64,000 nucleotides of DNA from Bacteroidota bacterium (GTDB lineage: Bacteria > Bacteroidota > Bacteroidia > Chitinophagales > Chitinophagaceae). Below the pieces are notes generated by a model. That model did not search any database, was not told where the DNA came from, and was given only the letters and a program-made list of their open reading frames with translations. Position 1 is the first letter of the stretch. Every line of letters begins with the position of its first letter. The DNA lies in NCBI GenBank assembly GCA_013286315.1, contig JABDFX010000001.1:21777-85776 (forward strand), written 5' to 3'. The position numbers and the translations under genes were made by a program. Of the stretch, positions 18,377 through 28,562 are shown piece after piece.

Positions 18377-19734
18377 TAAAGATCTACACGAAATGCAATC
18401 CTGTATATTTTAAACACGACCCAGGTAAAAATCAACCCTTTTACCAAATAACTCATGGTTGTCAACAGGTCTGTTTCAACACTGATAGAATATATGAAAA
18501 GAAATGGAAGCCAAAGCACAATGGTTGGCCTTTTATCTGCAAACTTCAAAATAGCAGAAAGCATGAAATTAAAAAAAAGTCCATAGAAAAATAAATAAAT
18601 TACGCCCCCGATCTTATCAAAATTTGCATAAGCTTCGCCGAAGGGCCCGATATTCATACTAAAACCCACCAGGCTATAACCCCAGAATCTTTTCAAATTT
18701 TCCTTGCCTCCTGCATTCGGTTTGTCCTTCCATAAAAACCTGGGAACAATGGCAGCTGCTACTGATTTCCAGATAGTTTCACCGTAAGCAAAATCAAATT
18801 TTGTAGGAACCCTATTCATAGTCATTGCGACCAGCCAGCCCTGGTTCATACGAATAGCCGAAAAAAATAACTTATTCGGTTCCAACATACTGGCTGGATT
18901 TGTTATCCTATCTGTTACCAATTCTGCAAAATATGTTGGGTCAGTGCCGGTTCCCGACCACGCTCTTGTTCTATAGTCTACTTTTACTGATTGAATTACA
19001 ATAATCAGAGCCATACCCGCAACAGCTACCAAGACCTTCCTTTGAAATGGTATCTTTTTCCCCAGAAGGATAAGAATTAAAGAACATGCCATTAAAAAAA
19101 TAAGTTCTCCAAACATGCCCGTAATCAGGGACTGGGCGATCATCAGAACGATAACCGATGGAACAATTATCCTCTTATGTTTTGAAGGGGAATAAATAAC
19201 ATAAAAAACGCCTACATAGGTCAGGTGATCCATCAAATAAAAAACCTGTTTCAGACTTGAAGGTGAAAGAAAATCCAAAAATCCTGATACCAATCCTGTA
19301 GCAATCAGGGTCAATCCAACAGACGGTTTACTACTGAGAATCCGCTTTACATTATCGATATAAACTTTTGGACTAATGTTTACCTTGGCCTTAGATAACG
19401 GAAAACGCAATCCAATTGCCAAAGCAATGACAGCAGGTATCATGAAGGAAAAATAATCGTCGGAGGAAACCGGCATGTATTTTACCCATATACGGGCGAG
19501 GTAATTTTCCCGGGTATATTCATGATAAAATATGACCGGCATTAATAAGCAGGTAAGCGCAGCCATAATATTTGTTAATTCAAGAATCACGATTTTTTTG
19601 CCTAGCATTTCCAGAAAATCCAAAAGAAAATAAATGAAAAGACATACGGCGGCATTTTCTAAAATAGTATAGTTATCCAGTAGGCTTAAAAGCAATAATA
19701 AAATAGAGCAGAATATGGTTATCTTAAGCCTCAA
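18376..19734 (-). CDS. Polytopic membrane protein, O-antigen polymerase-like (candidate Wzy)
   Basis: Many TM segments and an ARIWVKYMP...YFSF pattern; likely TTG start at 19734 in a TTGA overlap with the upstream FkbM stop (ORF track start is 19767). Confidence 0.65.
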   Translation of the reverse strand: MRLKITIFCSILLLLLSLLDNYTILENAAVCLFIYFLLDFLEMLGKKIVILELTNIMAALTCLLMPVIFYHEYTRENYLARIWVKYMPVSSDDYFSFMIPAVIALAIGLRFPLSKAKVNISPKVYIDNVKRILSSKPSVGLTLIATGLVSGFLDFLSPSSLKQVFYLMDHLTYVGVFYVIYSPSKHKRIIVPSVIVLMIAQSLITGMFGELIFLMACSLILILLGKKIPFQRKVLVAVAGMALIIVIQSVKVDYRTRAWSGTGTDPTYFAELVTDRITNPASMLEPNKLFFSAIRMNQGWLVAMTMNRVPTKFDFAYGETIWKSVAAAIVPRFLWKDKPNAGGKENLKRFWGYSLVGFSMNIGPFGEAYANFDKIGGVIYLFFYGLFFNFMLSAILKFADKRPTIVLWLPFLFIYSISVETDLLTTMSYLVKGLIFTWVVFKIYRIAFRVDL

Positions 19735-20570
19735 TTCATTGTCTTTTTTGTAGCAAATAACATACAAAAACCAGTTTTTATAATTTCCTGCGCTTCCTTC
19801 ATTTTACCGGTTTCCTTAAAATAATATATCCGGTAACCCAAATTTTTTAATATTTGTTGAGCATCACCTGCCCTTACTCCATTTGCAGCCGCTTCCGCCC
19901 AATCTACAAACTCAAAAATAATATCCGGCGCATCCGATCTGGCCAATAACACAGATGCCCCTCTAAAAGCATGATATTCATACCCTTCAACATCTATCTT
20001 AATCATATCAACCCTGGTTAGTCCCTGTTCTTCCATTAACGTATCCACCCTCATAGTTATTACCGGTATGACCTTATTAGTAAACACTGGCGATAATGAT
20101 CCTTTTCCAAATTTTTCTTCCGGCGAATAAAAATTCAGGGTTTCCGAGTCGGTGTAGTATAATGCTTTGTTGAAGGTTTTCACGTTCGTAACTTCATTCC
20201 GTTCCAGATTTCGCTCCAAAAATTCAAATACCCAGGGTGCAGCTTCCACGCAATATATTCGTATATCATTTCTTCTGGACTGAACTGGAATAGTAATCGC
20301 TCCGATATTCGCTCCGAGATCCAGAAATACACCATTAGAAGGTAATCTTTTTATAATAAAATCAGAAGTACCTTGTTCATAAATTCCATTGACAAAAATC
20401 TCAAACCCTACATTTTCAATAATATTTGGAACCAGATATTCACATCCCCCCTTCCCTTTAATCCAGAAACTGTTTTTACGTTTTATTTTTTTATTAAAAA
20501 TTATCCTGGCTAACCGATCCTTCCCTTTGAAAACAGGAAGACTTCTATATATCACATCCATTAAACCCAT
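19731..20570 (-). CDS. FkbM family methyltransferase
   Basis: 279 aa; NGVFLDLGANIGAITIPVQ, VDMIKIDVEGYEYHAFRGA, DIIFEFVD. Confidence 0.9.
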   Translation of the reverse strand: MGLMDVIYRSLPVFKGKDRLARIIFNKKIKRKNSFWIKGKGGCEYLVPNIIENVGFEIFVNGIYEQGTSDFIIKRLPSNGVFLDLGANIGAITIPVQSRRNDIRIYCVEAAPWVFEFLERNLERNEVTNVKTFNKALYYTDSETLNFYSPEEKFGKGSLSPVFTNKVIPVITMRVDTLMEEQGLTRVDMIKIDVEGYEYHAFRGASVLLARSDAPDIIFEFVDWAEAAANGVRAGDAQQILKNLGYRIYYFKETGKMKEAQEIIKTGFCMLFATKKTMN

Positions 20571-20622
20571 TGACCTCTTAAATTAAAATATACGATTATC
20601 CGGCATTCGGATAAGTCATTCT

Positions 20623-21744
20623 CTATAAACAAGCGATATATTGGTTCAACAATTTTTCAAACTCCGGCTCACAATAATAACTGGATGGCTTGTATTGGAG
20701 TTCGGATCGATCCGTCAACACATCTAAATCGTAAGACGTCATTCTCTCAAAATTAACAGGAATGACTTTGGGATAAGAATCCCTTGTAGCATAAAACATA
20801 GTGCTTTTCATAATTTCCGGAAACCAAACATCTAATCCGCAGGCCCAGTATTCAAATAATTTATTAGGAGCATTGAATATATAATTGGGTATATGCCCAT
20901 TATATAAAATCACGCCCGTATGATAATTCCGCAGTATCCCCGGCAACCGGAAATAATTAACCCTGTCTTGAAATCTAACCAATTCCGGATTCAATGATTT
21001 CAAAAATACTTTTGCGTCTTCAGTGATATTGTCAGAATAGATATCCCAGGTAGCGCGACCATCCTGCTGAATTATCCAGTTGGCAAATTCCTTCAGGTAC
21101 ATAGTTTCCAGGCTTAGTGCCCCGACGTAAACAAATTTTACAGGCATACTAAGTGTCTTTTCCGATTTATCCACCTTCCAGCTTTGCGGTGGATAATTTG
21201 GAAGAATATATGTGTTGGAAATCCGGGTTGATTTATTATCCGCCAGAAATAAACGCATCCTGTCTTCATTTGAATGAGATATCCAGTTTGCCAGCGGATA
21301 TAATTTCTTTTCCAGTAAATGACCCAACCGGTTTATAAACATCCCCTTCTGATATTCTCTGATGGACGTATATTCATGATAATGTATTCCCAGCCTGCAT
21401 TGATTGGCTAGCAGTTTTCTGTGTATATAGGCAGGATAGGCCGAAAGCGTTTCATAATACATCACCGTATCCGGCTTCCAGGAATTCAGGTTTCGAGACA
21501 CGGAGGCATAAAATCCAAAATACTTCCAATATCTCAAAATCGGATTTTTCCCTTTTGAATTGCCCGAACGGATAATATTTATCGTTGATGAAGGCGGCTT
21601 GTATTTTTCAAATTCGCCAGACGCTTCCATCGTATAGACTCTTACTTCACTTTCCTTACGTGCCTGGGAAGCCAAATAATTTAACCAGTTCATCACCGGA
21701 GGATACAATTCAATGGGGCTGAAATGAATAATTGCAAGTTTCAG
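20623..21744 (-). CDS. Glycosyltransferase (GT4-like); start revised to CTG at 21744
   Basis: In-frame upstream codons CTG AAA CTT GCA ATT ATT CAT TTC AGC CCC ATT GAA TTG encode (M)KLAIIHFSPIEL ahead of the ORF-track start; CTGA overlaps the upstream stop codon. Confidence 0.75.
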   Translation of the reverse strand: MKLAIIHFSPIELYPPVMNWLNYLASQARKESEVRVYTMEASGEFEKYKPPSSTINIIRSGNSKGKNPILRYWKYFGFYASVSRNLNSWKPDTVMYYETLSAYPAYIHRKLLANQCRLGIHYHEYTSIREYQKGMFINRLGHLLEKKLYPLANWISHSNEDRMRLFLADNKSTRISNTYILPNYPPQSWKVDKSEKTLSMPVKFVYVGALSLETMYLKEFANWIIQQDGRATWDIYSDNITEDAKVFLKSLNPELVRFQDRVNYFRLPGILRNYHTGVILYNGHIPNYIFNAPNKLFEYWACGLDVWFPEIMKSTMFYATRDSYPKVIPVNFERMTSYDLDVLTDRSELQYKPSSYYCEPEFEKLLNQYIACL

Positions 21745-22766
21745 GAAAGCAGATTTTTAAAAGACTGAAAAACTGTGTCAGTCCTGTTTTTATAACTATA
21801 TCCAGATGCCAATGAGCGCAACCGGGCACTGAGTCTTATTTTTTCAATATCATTTTTTGACATTCCCATTACAATTTTCGTCTTGTTAATGGCATCCTGT
21901 GGATCAGAAAAAAAATAAACCTCCTGTTTGTCATTAAAAAATAACCGGTGTTCTTTAGTATCTGGCGCCAGCATGATACCACCCACAGCAGGCACTTCAA
22001 AAGTTCTCATATTATGCGAATCCTCATTATGCGGACGCATCAGGTTTAATTGAAGCCTGTAACGACGCAAGATCTTCCAAAAATCATCACCATATACCGG
22101 TGGATGAACCGTAATCGCCTCATTATTTACAAATTTCTTCCAGTCATTGCCAAAAACATCAATTTGAATTCCGGCTAAAGCCATGGCTTCAATAAACGCG
22201 GCTCTTTCCTTGTCCGGATTGCCCGCAAAGCAAAGTTTCAGAATTTCATCCTGGTTTACACAAATCTCAAAAAGACGATCGTCCAGATCAAATCCAAATG
22301 GAAGAAAGACAACTTTCGACAGGTATTCCCTTTCCAGTTTTTCTTTAACCGACAGATTGTAGGTAAACTGCAGGTCATATAATGAAATAGATCTGGTTAC
22401 GTTGCTGTTACCGCTACCACGTCCCGAGAAAATAAATGGATTGTCCGGATTATAATTGGCCAATTTTACGTTCCTGTTTTTTGCCCATGCCAGAGCAGCC
22501 GGTCTTATTTCCATCCCTTTAAATATCCAAATAACATCCGGCTTGAACTGGTTAACATTTTGCATGAATAGTCTTTCTATTTTCCGCATGATACCAGAAA
22601 GTGAAGCGCGATACAATATTTTATTGAAAATGGACCTGTTATAATATTCGTAAAAATAATTCTGGGCAGTGAAAAGAAATACCTCTGCACCTAATTCCTC
22701 CAGGTATTTTTTATAATAATTCTCTATCGCATAAATTTTATCAGAGCCGACAATAAAAATCCTCAT
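21741..22766 (-). CDS. Glycosyltransferase, CgeB-like
   Basis: 341 aa; MRIFIVGSDKIYAIENYYKKYLEELG, KPDVIWIFKGMEI, LNLMRPHNEDSHNMRTFEVPAVGGIMLAPDTKEH. Confidence 0.8.
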   Translation of the reverse strand: MRIFIVGSDKIYAIENYYKKYLEELGAEVFLFTAQNYFYEYYNRSIFNKILYRASLSGIMRKIERLFMQNVNQFKPDVIWIFKGMEIRPAALAWAKNRNVKLANYNPDNPFIFSGRGSGNSNVTRSISLYDLQFTYNLSVKEKLEREYLSKVVFLPFGFDLDDRLFEICVNQDEILKLCFAGNPDKERAAFIEAMALAGIQIDVFGNDWKKFVNNEAITVHPPVYGDDFWKILRRYRLQLNLMRPHNEDSHNMRTFEVPAVGGIMLAPDTKEHRLFFNDKQEVYFFSDPQDAINKTKIVMGMSKNDIEKIRLSARLRSLASGYSYKNRTDTVFQSFKNLLS

Positions 22767-23956
22767 TCCTGGTATTTGAACTTTTTACCGAAATTTACAA
22801 ATGGCGTTTCAAGTCTTTTGTACACCAGCCAGGAAAATCCAATAGAAAGAATAAGTGCAACAATTGTAACAAGTCCGCCACGGCCCGTCTCCAGGGCATT
22901 CTCACCCAAATTGCCCAAAAAATGCCGGCATAATCCAATAATCATATCGTGAAAAAGATAGAGAGAATATGAAATGGTTCCTATCCAGACAAGTTTTTTC
23001 AGCCGGAGAATTGATCCGTAAATTGAATTCTTGTATACCAGCGCAAAAACAACCATAGCTGAAAAAACGATGGCAAAAAGTGTATTGCGAAATATGCCGA
23101 GATCGCCATATCTCGCAGAAAGGAATATGCAAATGGCCACATCCAAAACGAGCATAAAGACAATGGCTGTGCGGTAGCGTCTTACAAATGCCGACAACGA
23201 GTGGAAATGATTAGTATAGGCGATTAAGGCCCCGAAAGCAATAGAATCCATCCGGCAGGGTAATAAAACATAAGCAGGAACCCAATTGTTGTATTGCATT
23301 CTCACAATCGGCGCAATAATGATGGCCAAAACCAATAGCCAGGGAAGCCACTTCTCTTTTAGGAGATAAACCAGAAACGGAAAAACGATATAAAATTGCT
23401 CTTCCACGCCAATCGACCAGGTTACACTAACTGAGGTATTCCCAAAATTTTGCCGATGAGCTATAAAGATATTATGCAGCATGACCAGGTAAGCCCATAT
23501 CGGAATGACATTATTTCCTGTCAGAAAATAATCTGAGGAAAAAAAAGGAATTGAACAGATGATACCAAATAATGCAATCAATAAATAATAATTGGGAATG
23601 ATCCGTACAATTCTTCGAATATAAAACGTAGAAAAATAATTTTTGGAGTCCCGGTTATTCATCAATATAGTCCCGATCAAAAAACCTGATAACACAAAGA
23701 ACAAATCGACACCAACCCAGCCAACAGATGTTAATTTGTAAAAGATTCTTCCCAGATACGTATTTGAATTGATCAGCTGGTTGTTGACATAGTGAAAGGC
23801 AACAACCATTAGTACTGCTATTCCTCGCAGCCCGTCTAATTCAGGAATCCTTTTCTGCTTATCCTGAATTAACCGGTTGTCAATGCCAATAATTTCGTTA
23901 CTATTCTCAACTCTTTCAAAAACTGGCTGGGGTTCTGGTAATAAGGGTGAATTCAT
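22763..23956 (-). CDS. Acyltransferase 3 family (OafA-like) membrane O-acyltransferase
   Basis: 397 aa; RIPELDGLRGIAVLMVVAFHY, GVDLFFVLSGFLIG, WSIGVEEQFYIVFPFLVY. Confidence 0.93.
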   Translation of the reverse strand: MNSPLLPEPQPVFERVENSNEIIGIDNRLIQDKQKRIPELDGLRGIAVLMVVAFHYVNNQLINSNTYLGRIFYKLTSVGWVGVDLFFVLSGFLIGTILMNNRDSKNYFSTFYIRRIVRIIPNYYLLIALFGIICSIPFFSSDYFLTGNNVIPIWAYLVMLHNIFIAHRQNFGNTSVSVTWSIGVEEQFYIVFPFLVYLLKEKWLPWLLVLAIIIAPIVRMQYNNWVPAYVLLPCRMDSIAFGALIAYTNHFHSLSAFVRRYRTAIVFMLVLDVAICIFLSARYGDLGIFRNTLFAIVFSAMVVFALVYKNSIYGSILRLKKLVWIGTISYSLYLFHDMIIGLCRHFLGNLGENALETGRGGLVTIVALILSIGFSWLVYKRLETPFVNFGKKFKYQE

Positions 23957-25146
23957 GCCGCTTTATAGGTAATTTCCGATAACAGTTTCTCTACAGCCAG
24001 ACAAAATTTATCATACGAATACTCCAAAATCTTAGCACCGGAATTCCTGCCCATTTCGATTAACTCATCCTTATTTTTCTTCGCCATGATCTGCAGTTTT
24101 ACTTTTAAATCCTCCAGATCACCTGCTTTGAATATATATCCATTTGTACCTGCGCTTACAAGGTCAATGGCAGAACCACATTTGTCACTTACAATAACAG
24201 GTCTGCCGGAAGCCATCGCCTCATTTACAGAAAGTCCCCAGGTTTCACTGGGTCCGCTGGATGGCAGAACAAATACATCTGACATCCGGTAGATCACCGG
24301 CATCTCAGACTGATTTATGAAATCAATAAAATGAATCGATTGATGATGATCAAATGAAGATTTCAGTTCATGTTCCAGTTTACCATTCCCGACGATCACC
24401 AGATCCGCCCGGTCACTTAATCCCGATTTTTCAAAAGCCTTCAATAAAATCCCGGGATCCTTTTTCTCTTCCAGTTTTCCGGCAAAAAGGAAAATCATTC
24501 TCTCCCCGGTAATTCCCAGGGACTTTCGAAACGCAACCGCTTTTTCCTGATATAGTTCTGCGTTCTCCGAAAACCTCCTGTTGTCTATTGCATGCGGCGC
24601 CCATAGCAATTGGTTGTTTTTTAGCCCCAGCTTTTCAAAGTAATCAAAATTATTACTGCCTACATACAAAGCATAGTCTACAAAACGATAGACCCATTTC
24701 AGAAAAAACAAACGAATCCTGTTCTTTATAAAACTTGATTTGTCCAGCAGGGTAGAATCCCCGCGAAAAATCACGGGTTTATTTTTATGATAGTGCCTGA
24801 GTGCTTTCAAATGACTGTTAAAAGACCATCCATACACCAGGACCGCATCGGGACCGAAGTTATCAATACGTTTTATGATGTCCGGATTTCTTATACCTCT
24901 AAAATGATGGGATCCTTTATCTTCTGCTGTATTCTCCAGGAATTCATAATCATATCCCTCTAATAACGGAATATCCCAGTCTATCATTTTTGCAAAACCC
25001 GGATCATATTTATTTTCCAGGGCCGTTTTTCCCCAGGTATAAAAAACCTTAATAGTAATCTGATTGCGTTCGGTTAAAAGCTTGAACAATGGCGCATTAT
25101 ACTGGATTGGATGGGTGGTAATGATAGCCAGTCTTTTTTTCTTCAT
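23953..25146 (-). CDS. Glycosyltransferase family 4
   Basis: 397 aa; IFLFAGKLEEKKDPGILLKAFE, DVFVLPSSGPSETWGLSVNEAMASGRPVIVSDKCG. Confidence 0.94.
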   Translation of the reverse strand: MKKKRLAIITTHPIQYNAPLFKLLTERNQITIKVFYTWGKTALENKYDPGFAKMIDWDIPLLEGYDYEFLENTAEDKGSHHFRGIRNPDIIKRIDNFGPDAVLVYGWSFNSHLKALRHYHKNKPVIFRGDSTLLDKSSFIKNRIRLFFLKWVYRFVDYALYVGSNNFDYFEKLGLKNNQLLWAPHAIDNRRFSENAELYQEKAVAFRKSLGITGERMIFLFAGKLEEKKDPGILLKAFEKSGLSDRADLVIVGNGKLEHELKSSFDHHQSIHFIDFINQSEMPVIYRMSDVFVLPSSGPSETWGLSVNEAMASGRPVIVSDKCGSAIDLVSAGTNGYIFKAGDLEDLKVKLQIMAKKNKDELIEMGRNSGAKILEYSYDKFCLAVEKLLSEITYKAA

Positions 25147-25164
25147 CCGGTTTATTGAACTCTT

Positions 25165-26112
25165 CTATTCATGATGAACAAAATTTTCAGCGCAGAATTG
25201 AAGCAGTCTCTCCAACTCGATGTTTACATCATTTGCGATATGGTATCCGTCGGTCAGTAAACGACCGATTGAATAGTTCAAAGAAGGTTCATCCGTAGGG
25301 AGACTTTCTGCCGGTAAATCCAGTGAAATATTTTTTTTAAGTACCGTTACGGCTGACTGGATAATCGAATCCGCCATATCAATTACCCGCATGCTGATCC
25401 CGGATCCCAGGTTATAAATAATATGTTCAGGAAATTGAGGGTCCGTTAACATTTTTGACATGACTTCTTCAACATCCGCCAGACAAATAAAATCCCTGTA
25501 CTGACAACCATTCGAACGAAGAGTGATGGCTCCTTTTTCAACTGCCTGTTTACAAAGATCGTTTGCCAACAGGGTCCAACGGTTTACATGGGCCGAAACC
25601 GGTGCGCCAAAAGAATTGGATAGTCGCAGGACCGTCCCTTGAATTCTTTTATGTTTTGCAGCGGCTACAATGTAATCCTCGGCTGCCCGATGTGTGATCG
25701 CATAAGGATGAACAGGCCTGGGCAGCGAATCTTCTGTAATCGTTCCTTCGAGCGGTGCGCCATAAATATGTGCCGTGGAAAAATAAATAAACTGATCAAC
25801 TTTTTTTGAGATACTATTCTCCAGTATCATTCTGGTTTCATCAATATTGACGCGAATGGCTTCGGAAGGAAATTTTACGGAATCAATCTCGTTCAGAGCA
25901 GCCAGGTGAATCACCACATCAACGGATGCGGGAAAAGTTGCCGGATCAAACAGTAATACATGATCGATTCTTTTGACCTGGCCATGTAAACGCAGGATAT
26001 CTTCGGGAACAGGTCTTCTGGATGAAACCCATACTTCATGTTCTTCCGAAAGCCTGCGGGAGAGCCTTCCGCCAACATACCCGAGACCACCTGTGATCAG
26101 AATCCTGCTCAT
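25165..26112 (-). CDS. NAD-dependent epimerase/dehydratase (extended SDR)
   Basis: 315 aa; ILITGGLGYVGGRLSRRLSEEH, YFSTAHIYG, YAITHRAAEDYI. Confidence 0.9.
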   Translation of the reverse strand: MSRILITGGLGYVGGRLSRRLSEEHEVWVSSRRPVPEDILRLHGQVKRIDHVLLFDPATFPASVDVVIHLAALNEIDSVKFPSEAIRVNIDETRMILENSISKKVDQFIYFSTAHIYGAPLEGTITEDSLPRPVHPYAITHRAAEDYIVAAAKHKRIQGTVLRLSNSFGAPVSAHVNRWTLLANDLCKQAVEKGAITLRSNGCQYRDFICLADVEEVMSKMLTDPQFPEHIIYNLGSGISMRVIDMADSIIQSAVTVLKKNISLDLPAESLPTDEPSLNYSIGRLLTDGYHIANDVNIELERLLQFCAENFVHHE

Positions 26113-26555
26113 GCAAAACCATTATAAGGAATCTGGTCATTGTGTACGGGCAGATTGTCCGTCTCGGCGGGATCATGCGGGATGCTCGCAATATTCAGCA
26201 ACATATTTTCTCCCGCACCAATACCCTGAAATGCCATCCAGATACCCGCCGGCACAGTTAACCGTTGATAATTTTCCCTCGACAATGTTAATTCCTGGAA
26301 AGTCTGAAATGATTTACTGCCGGATCGTCCGTCGTAGAGTACAAACCGGATAGTACCGAGCGGAACAATCAGGTTCAATATCATTCTTTGATGTTTTTTC
26401 CATCCTTTCACGGCTCCATTGTTTACCGTGGAAAAATAAGCCTCACCGAATCCCTGAAAAGATTCTTCAGGTTGCTTTAATGCATGCATTACTTCACCGG
26501 ATTCTCCTGGAATGACTCTAAGCGGTGTGACCAGTACATCTACTATATGACCCAT
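26109..26555 (-). CDS. dTDP-4-dehydrorhamnose 3,5-epimerase-like (RmlC-type cupin)
   Basis: 148 aa; STVNNGAVKGWKKHQRMILNLIVPLGTIRFVLYDGR, LTVPAGIWMAFQGIG. Confidence 0.8.
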   Translation of the reverse strand: MGHIVDVLVTPLRVIPGESGEVMHALKQPEESFQGFGEAYFSTVNNGAVKGWKKHQRMILNLIVPLGTIRFVLYDGRSGSKSFQTFQELTLSRENYQRLTVPAGIWMAFQGIGAGENMLLNIASIPHDPAETDNLPVHNDQIPYNGFA

Positions 26556-27649
26556 GCAATGGACTTTTTTCGTGCTTCTTCCGTGTATTCCAGAATCTGA
26601 CTCAATGTATAAACGCTGATATCTTCCTTCTTGTGATTGTAATAATAGTCATACCATTCCCCGGTGAGTCTTGAAGTCGCTTCAAAGTCCAGCACGGGTT
26701 TCCAATGCAGAAAATATAGTGCTTTATCGCAATTCAGTTTCAACAGACCAGCTTCGTGAAAATTTTTACTTTCTTCTATTTCGAAGGGTTTCTTCATAGT
26801 TGCCCCCTTCCAGAACTTATTGACCGACTGAAGCAATTCCAGCACCGTATGATTCTGATCTGCATTCGGTCCGATATTAAACGGTTCGCCATTGATCTGT
26901 TCATCTGATTCCGCCAAAACCTGACCCGCTCTCAGATAACCACTCAATGGTTCCAGCACATGTTGCCAGGGCCGCGTGGAATTTGGGTTTCTTATTTTAA
27001 CCGCCTGTTCTTCGTTCCAGGAACGAAAGCAATCCGGTACAATCCGGTTCAGTGCCCAGTCGCCGCCTCCAATTACATTGCCGGCACGCACTGACACGAG
27101 TTTTACTTTTGAACCGGGTTTTTTAAAATAAGAATGATAATAAGTTTTGATCACGATTTCAGCGGCTCCCTTCGATGCGCTATACGGATCTTTCCCTCCC
27201 AGGGCATCCTGTTCACGATATCCCCAGATCCATTCCACATTATCATAACTTTTATCGCTGGTGATGATAACTGCCTTGCATGGATTGGAAAGCATTCTCA
27301 ATGCTTCGAGAATATTGGCCGTTCCCATCGTATTCGTTTGAAATGTTTCTATCGGATCCTCGTAGGAAACAGAAACGATGGGCTGGGCCGCCAGGTGAAA
27401 CACAAAGTCAGGTTGTGTATCCACGAATATTTTTTTCATTCGGGGACCGTCACAAATGTTGGCAAAATGATGCTCCGTTTTTTTAGCAAGCCTCAACTCC
27501 TCAAATAATGAAGGTTGTGTTGGGATGTCTTTTGATATGCCGGTAACATGAGCCCCCAATGAATGCAACCAGAGACTTAACCAGGATCCCTTGAAACCGG
27601 TATTGCCGGTTACAATTATCTTTTTGTCCTTATAAATTTTGTTGAACAA
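26543..27649 (-). CDS. rfbG: CDP-glucose 4,6-dehydratase
   Basis: 368 aa; KIIVTGNTGFKGSWLSLWLHSLGAHVTGIS, TSDKSYDNVEWIWGYREQDALGGKDPYSASKGAAE. Confidence 0.94.
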   Translation of the reverse strand: MFNKIYKDKKIIVTGNTGFKGSWLSLWLHSLGAHVTGISKDIPTQPSLFEELRLAKKTEHHFANICDGPRMKKIFVDTQPDFVFHLAAQPIVSVSYEDPIETFQTNTMGTANILEALRMLSNPCKAVIITSDKSYDNVEWIWGYREQDALGGKDPYSASKGAAEIVIKTYYHSYFKKPGSKVKLVSVRAGNVIGGGDWALNRIVPDCFRSWNEEQAVKIRNPNSTRPWQHVLEPLSGYLRAGQVLAESDEQINGEPFNIGPNADQNHTVLELLQSVNKFWKGATMKKPFEIEESKNFHEAGLLKLNCDKALYFLHWKPVLDFEATSRLTGEWYDYYYNHKKEDISVYTLSQILEYTEEARKKSIAWVI

Positions 27650-27653
27650 AATG

Positions 27654-28481
27654 CTAATTTTTGAATTTGTCTTTTTTTTCCGACGGGATCAATAACATGG
27701 TTCCCCATACACCATTGGCATCGGAATAATTCCTGTCCTTATGTAAAATCCATTTCTGATCGTTGACGCGAAATGCATCATAATTATAGTTCCTCAGAAG
27801 ACTTCCTATCGCTCCATCTTCTTCAGGAGTATGTGATTCCATGAGAAAGACAGGTCTCTTTATTTGTAAACACTGATCACAGCCCTTTAACGCAAATACA
27901 CCAGCGCCTTCAATATCCATTTTTATTAAATCCGGATATACAGCAATTCCTTCTTTTCCAAAATACTCGTCAATACTTGTTGCCTTGACTTTTGTTAATG
28001 TTCCTTTTTCTGCATTTTCTGCCCAGCTGTCCAGCATGGAAGATTCGTGATGGTTTTGCCCGATATAAAATTCGACTTCTCCGGATTTATCCGAACAGGC
28101 CGCCTCCACGATTTCAACATTTTTAATATCATTTTGAGCAATATTCCTCTTAAACACATCCAGAATGGAAACCGATGGCTCAAATGCGTATATCTTAGAT
28201 CCTGCCGACAATTTTTTATAAAAATAAAGCGAATAATAACCCATATTGGCCCCCACATCTGCTACAATAATATCGCGCTGATCAAATCCAAATTGCTTTA
28301 TTATTTTATCGAGCGCATCCAAGGAATCGGTTTCCCAAAATCCCATGAGGGTATGGAAATTGATATCCCTCCTATAATATGATTTGAGCCCCTTTAATTT
28401 GCCAAACCAGATCGTATAAAATTTTCCTTCTCTGAAAATTGATTTGAGAACTCTTCTGTAAATAGGGGAACTAAAATTCAA
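27654..28481 (-). CDS. FkbM family methyltransferase
   Basis: 275 aa; IIVADVGANMGYYSLYF, YPDLIKMDIEGAGVFALKG; TTG start. Confidence 0.9.
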   Translation of the reverse strand: MNFSSPIYRRVLKSIFREGKFYTIWFGKLKGLKSYYRRDINFHTLMGFWETDSLDALDKIIKQFGFDQRDIIVADVGANMGYYSLYFYKKLSAGSKIYAFEPSVSILDVFKRNIAQNDIKNVEIVEAACSDKSGEVEFYIGQNHHESSMLDSWAENAEKGTLTKVKATSIDEYFGKEGIAVYPDLIKMDIEGAGVFALKGCDQCLQIKRPVFLMESHTPEEDGAIGSLLRNYNYDAFRVNDQKWILHKDRNYSDANGVWGTMLLIPSEKKDKFKN

Positions 28482-28504
28482 TTGATTTTTTTTATTTTTT
28501 CATA

Positions 28505-28562
28505 ATGCCCTGGACCTCCCGCCTCCCGCCTCCTGCCTCCAGCTTCCGGCTTCCTGCCTTAT
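28505..28562. repeat. Heptad array (CGCCTCC/TGCCTCC-type)
   Basis: cctcccgcctcctgcctccagcttccggcttcctgcc; just 3' of rfbF. Only array of this type seen after ~15.5 kb. Confidence 0.85.
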
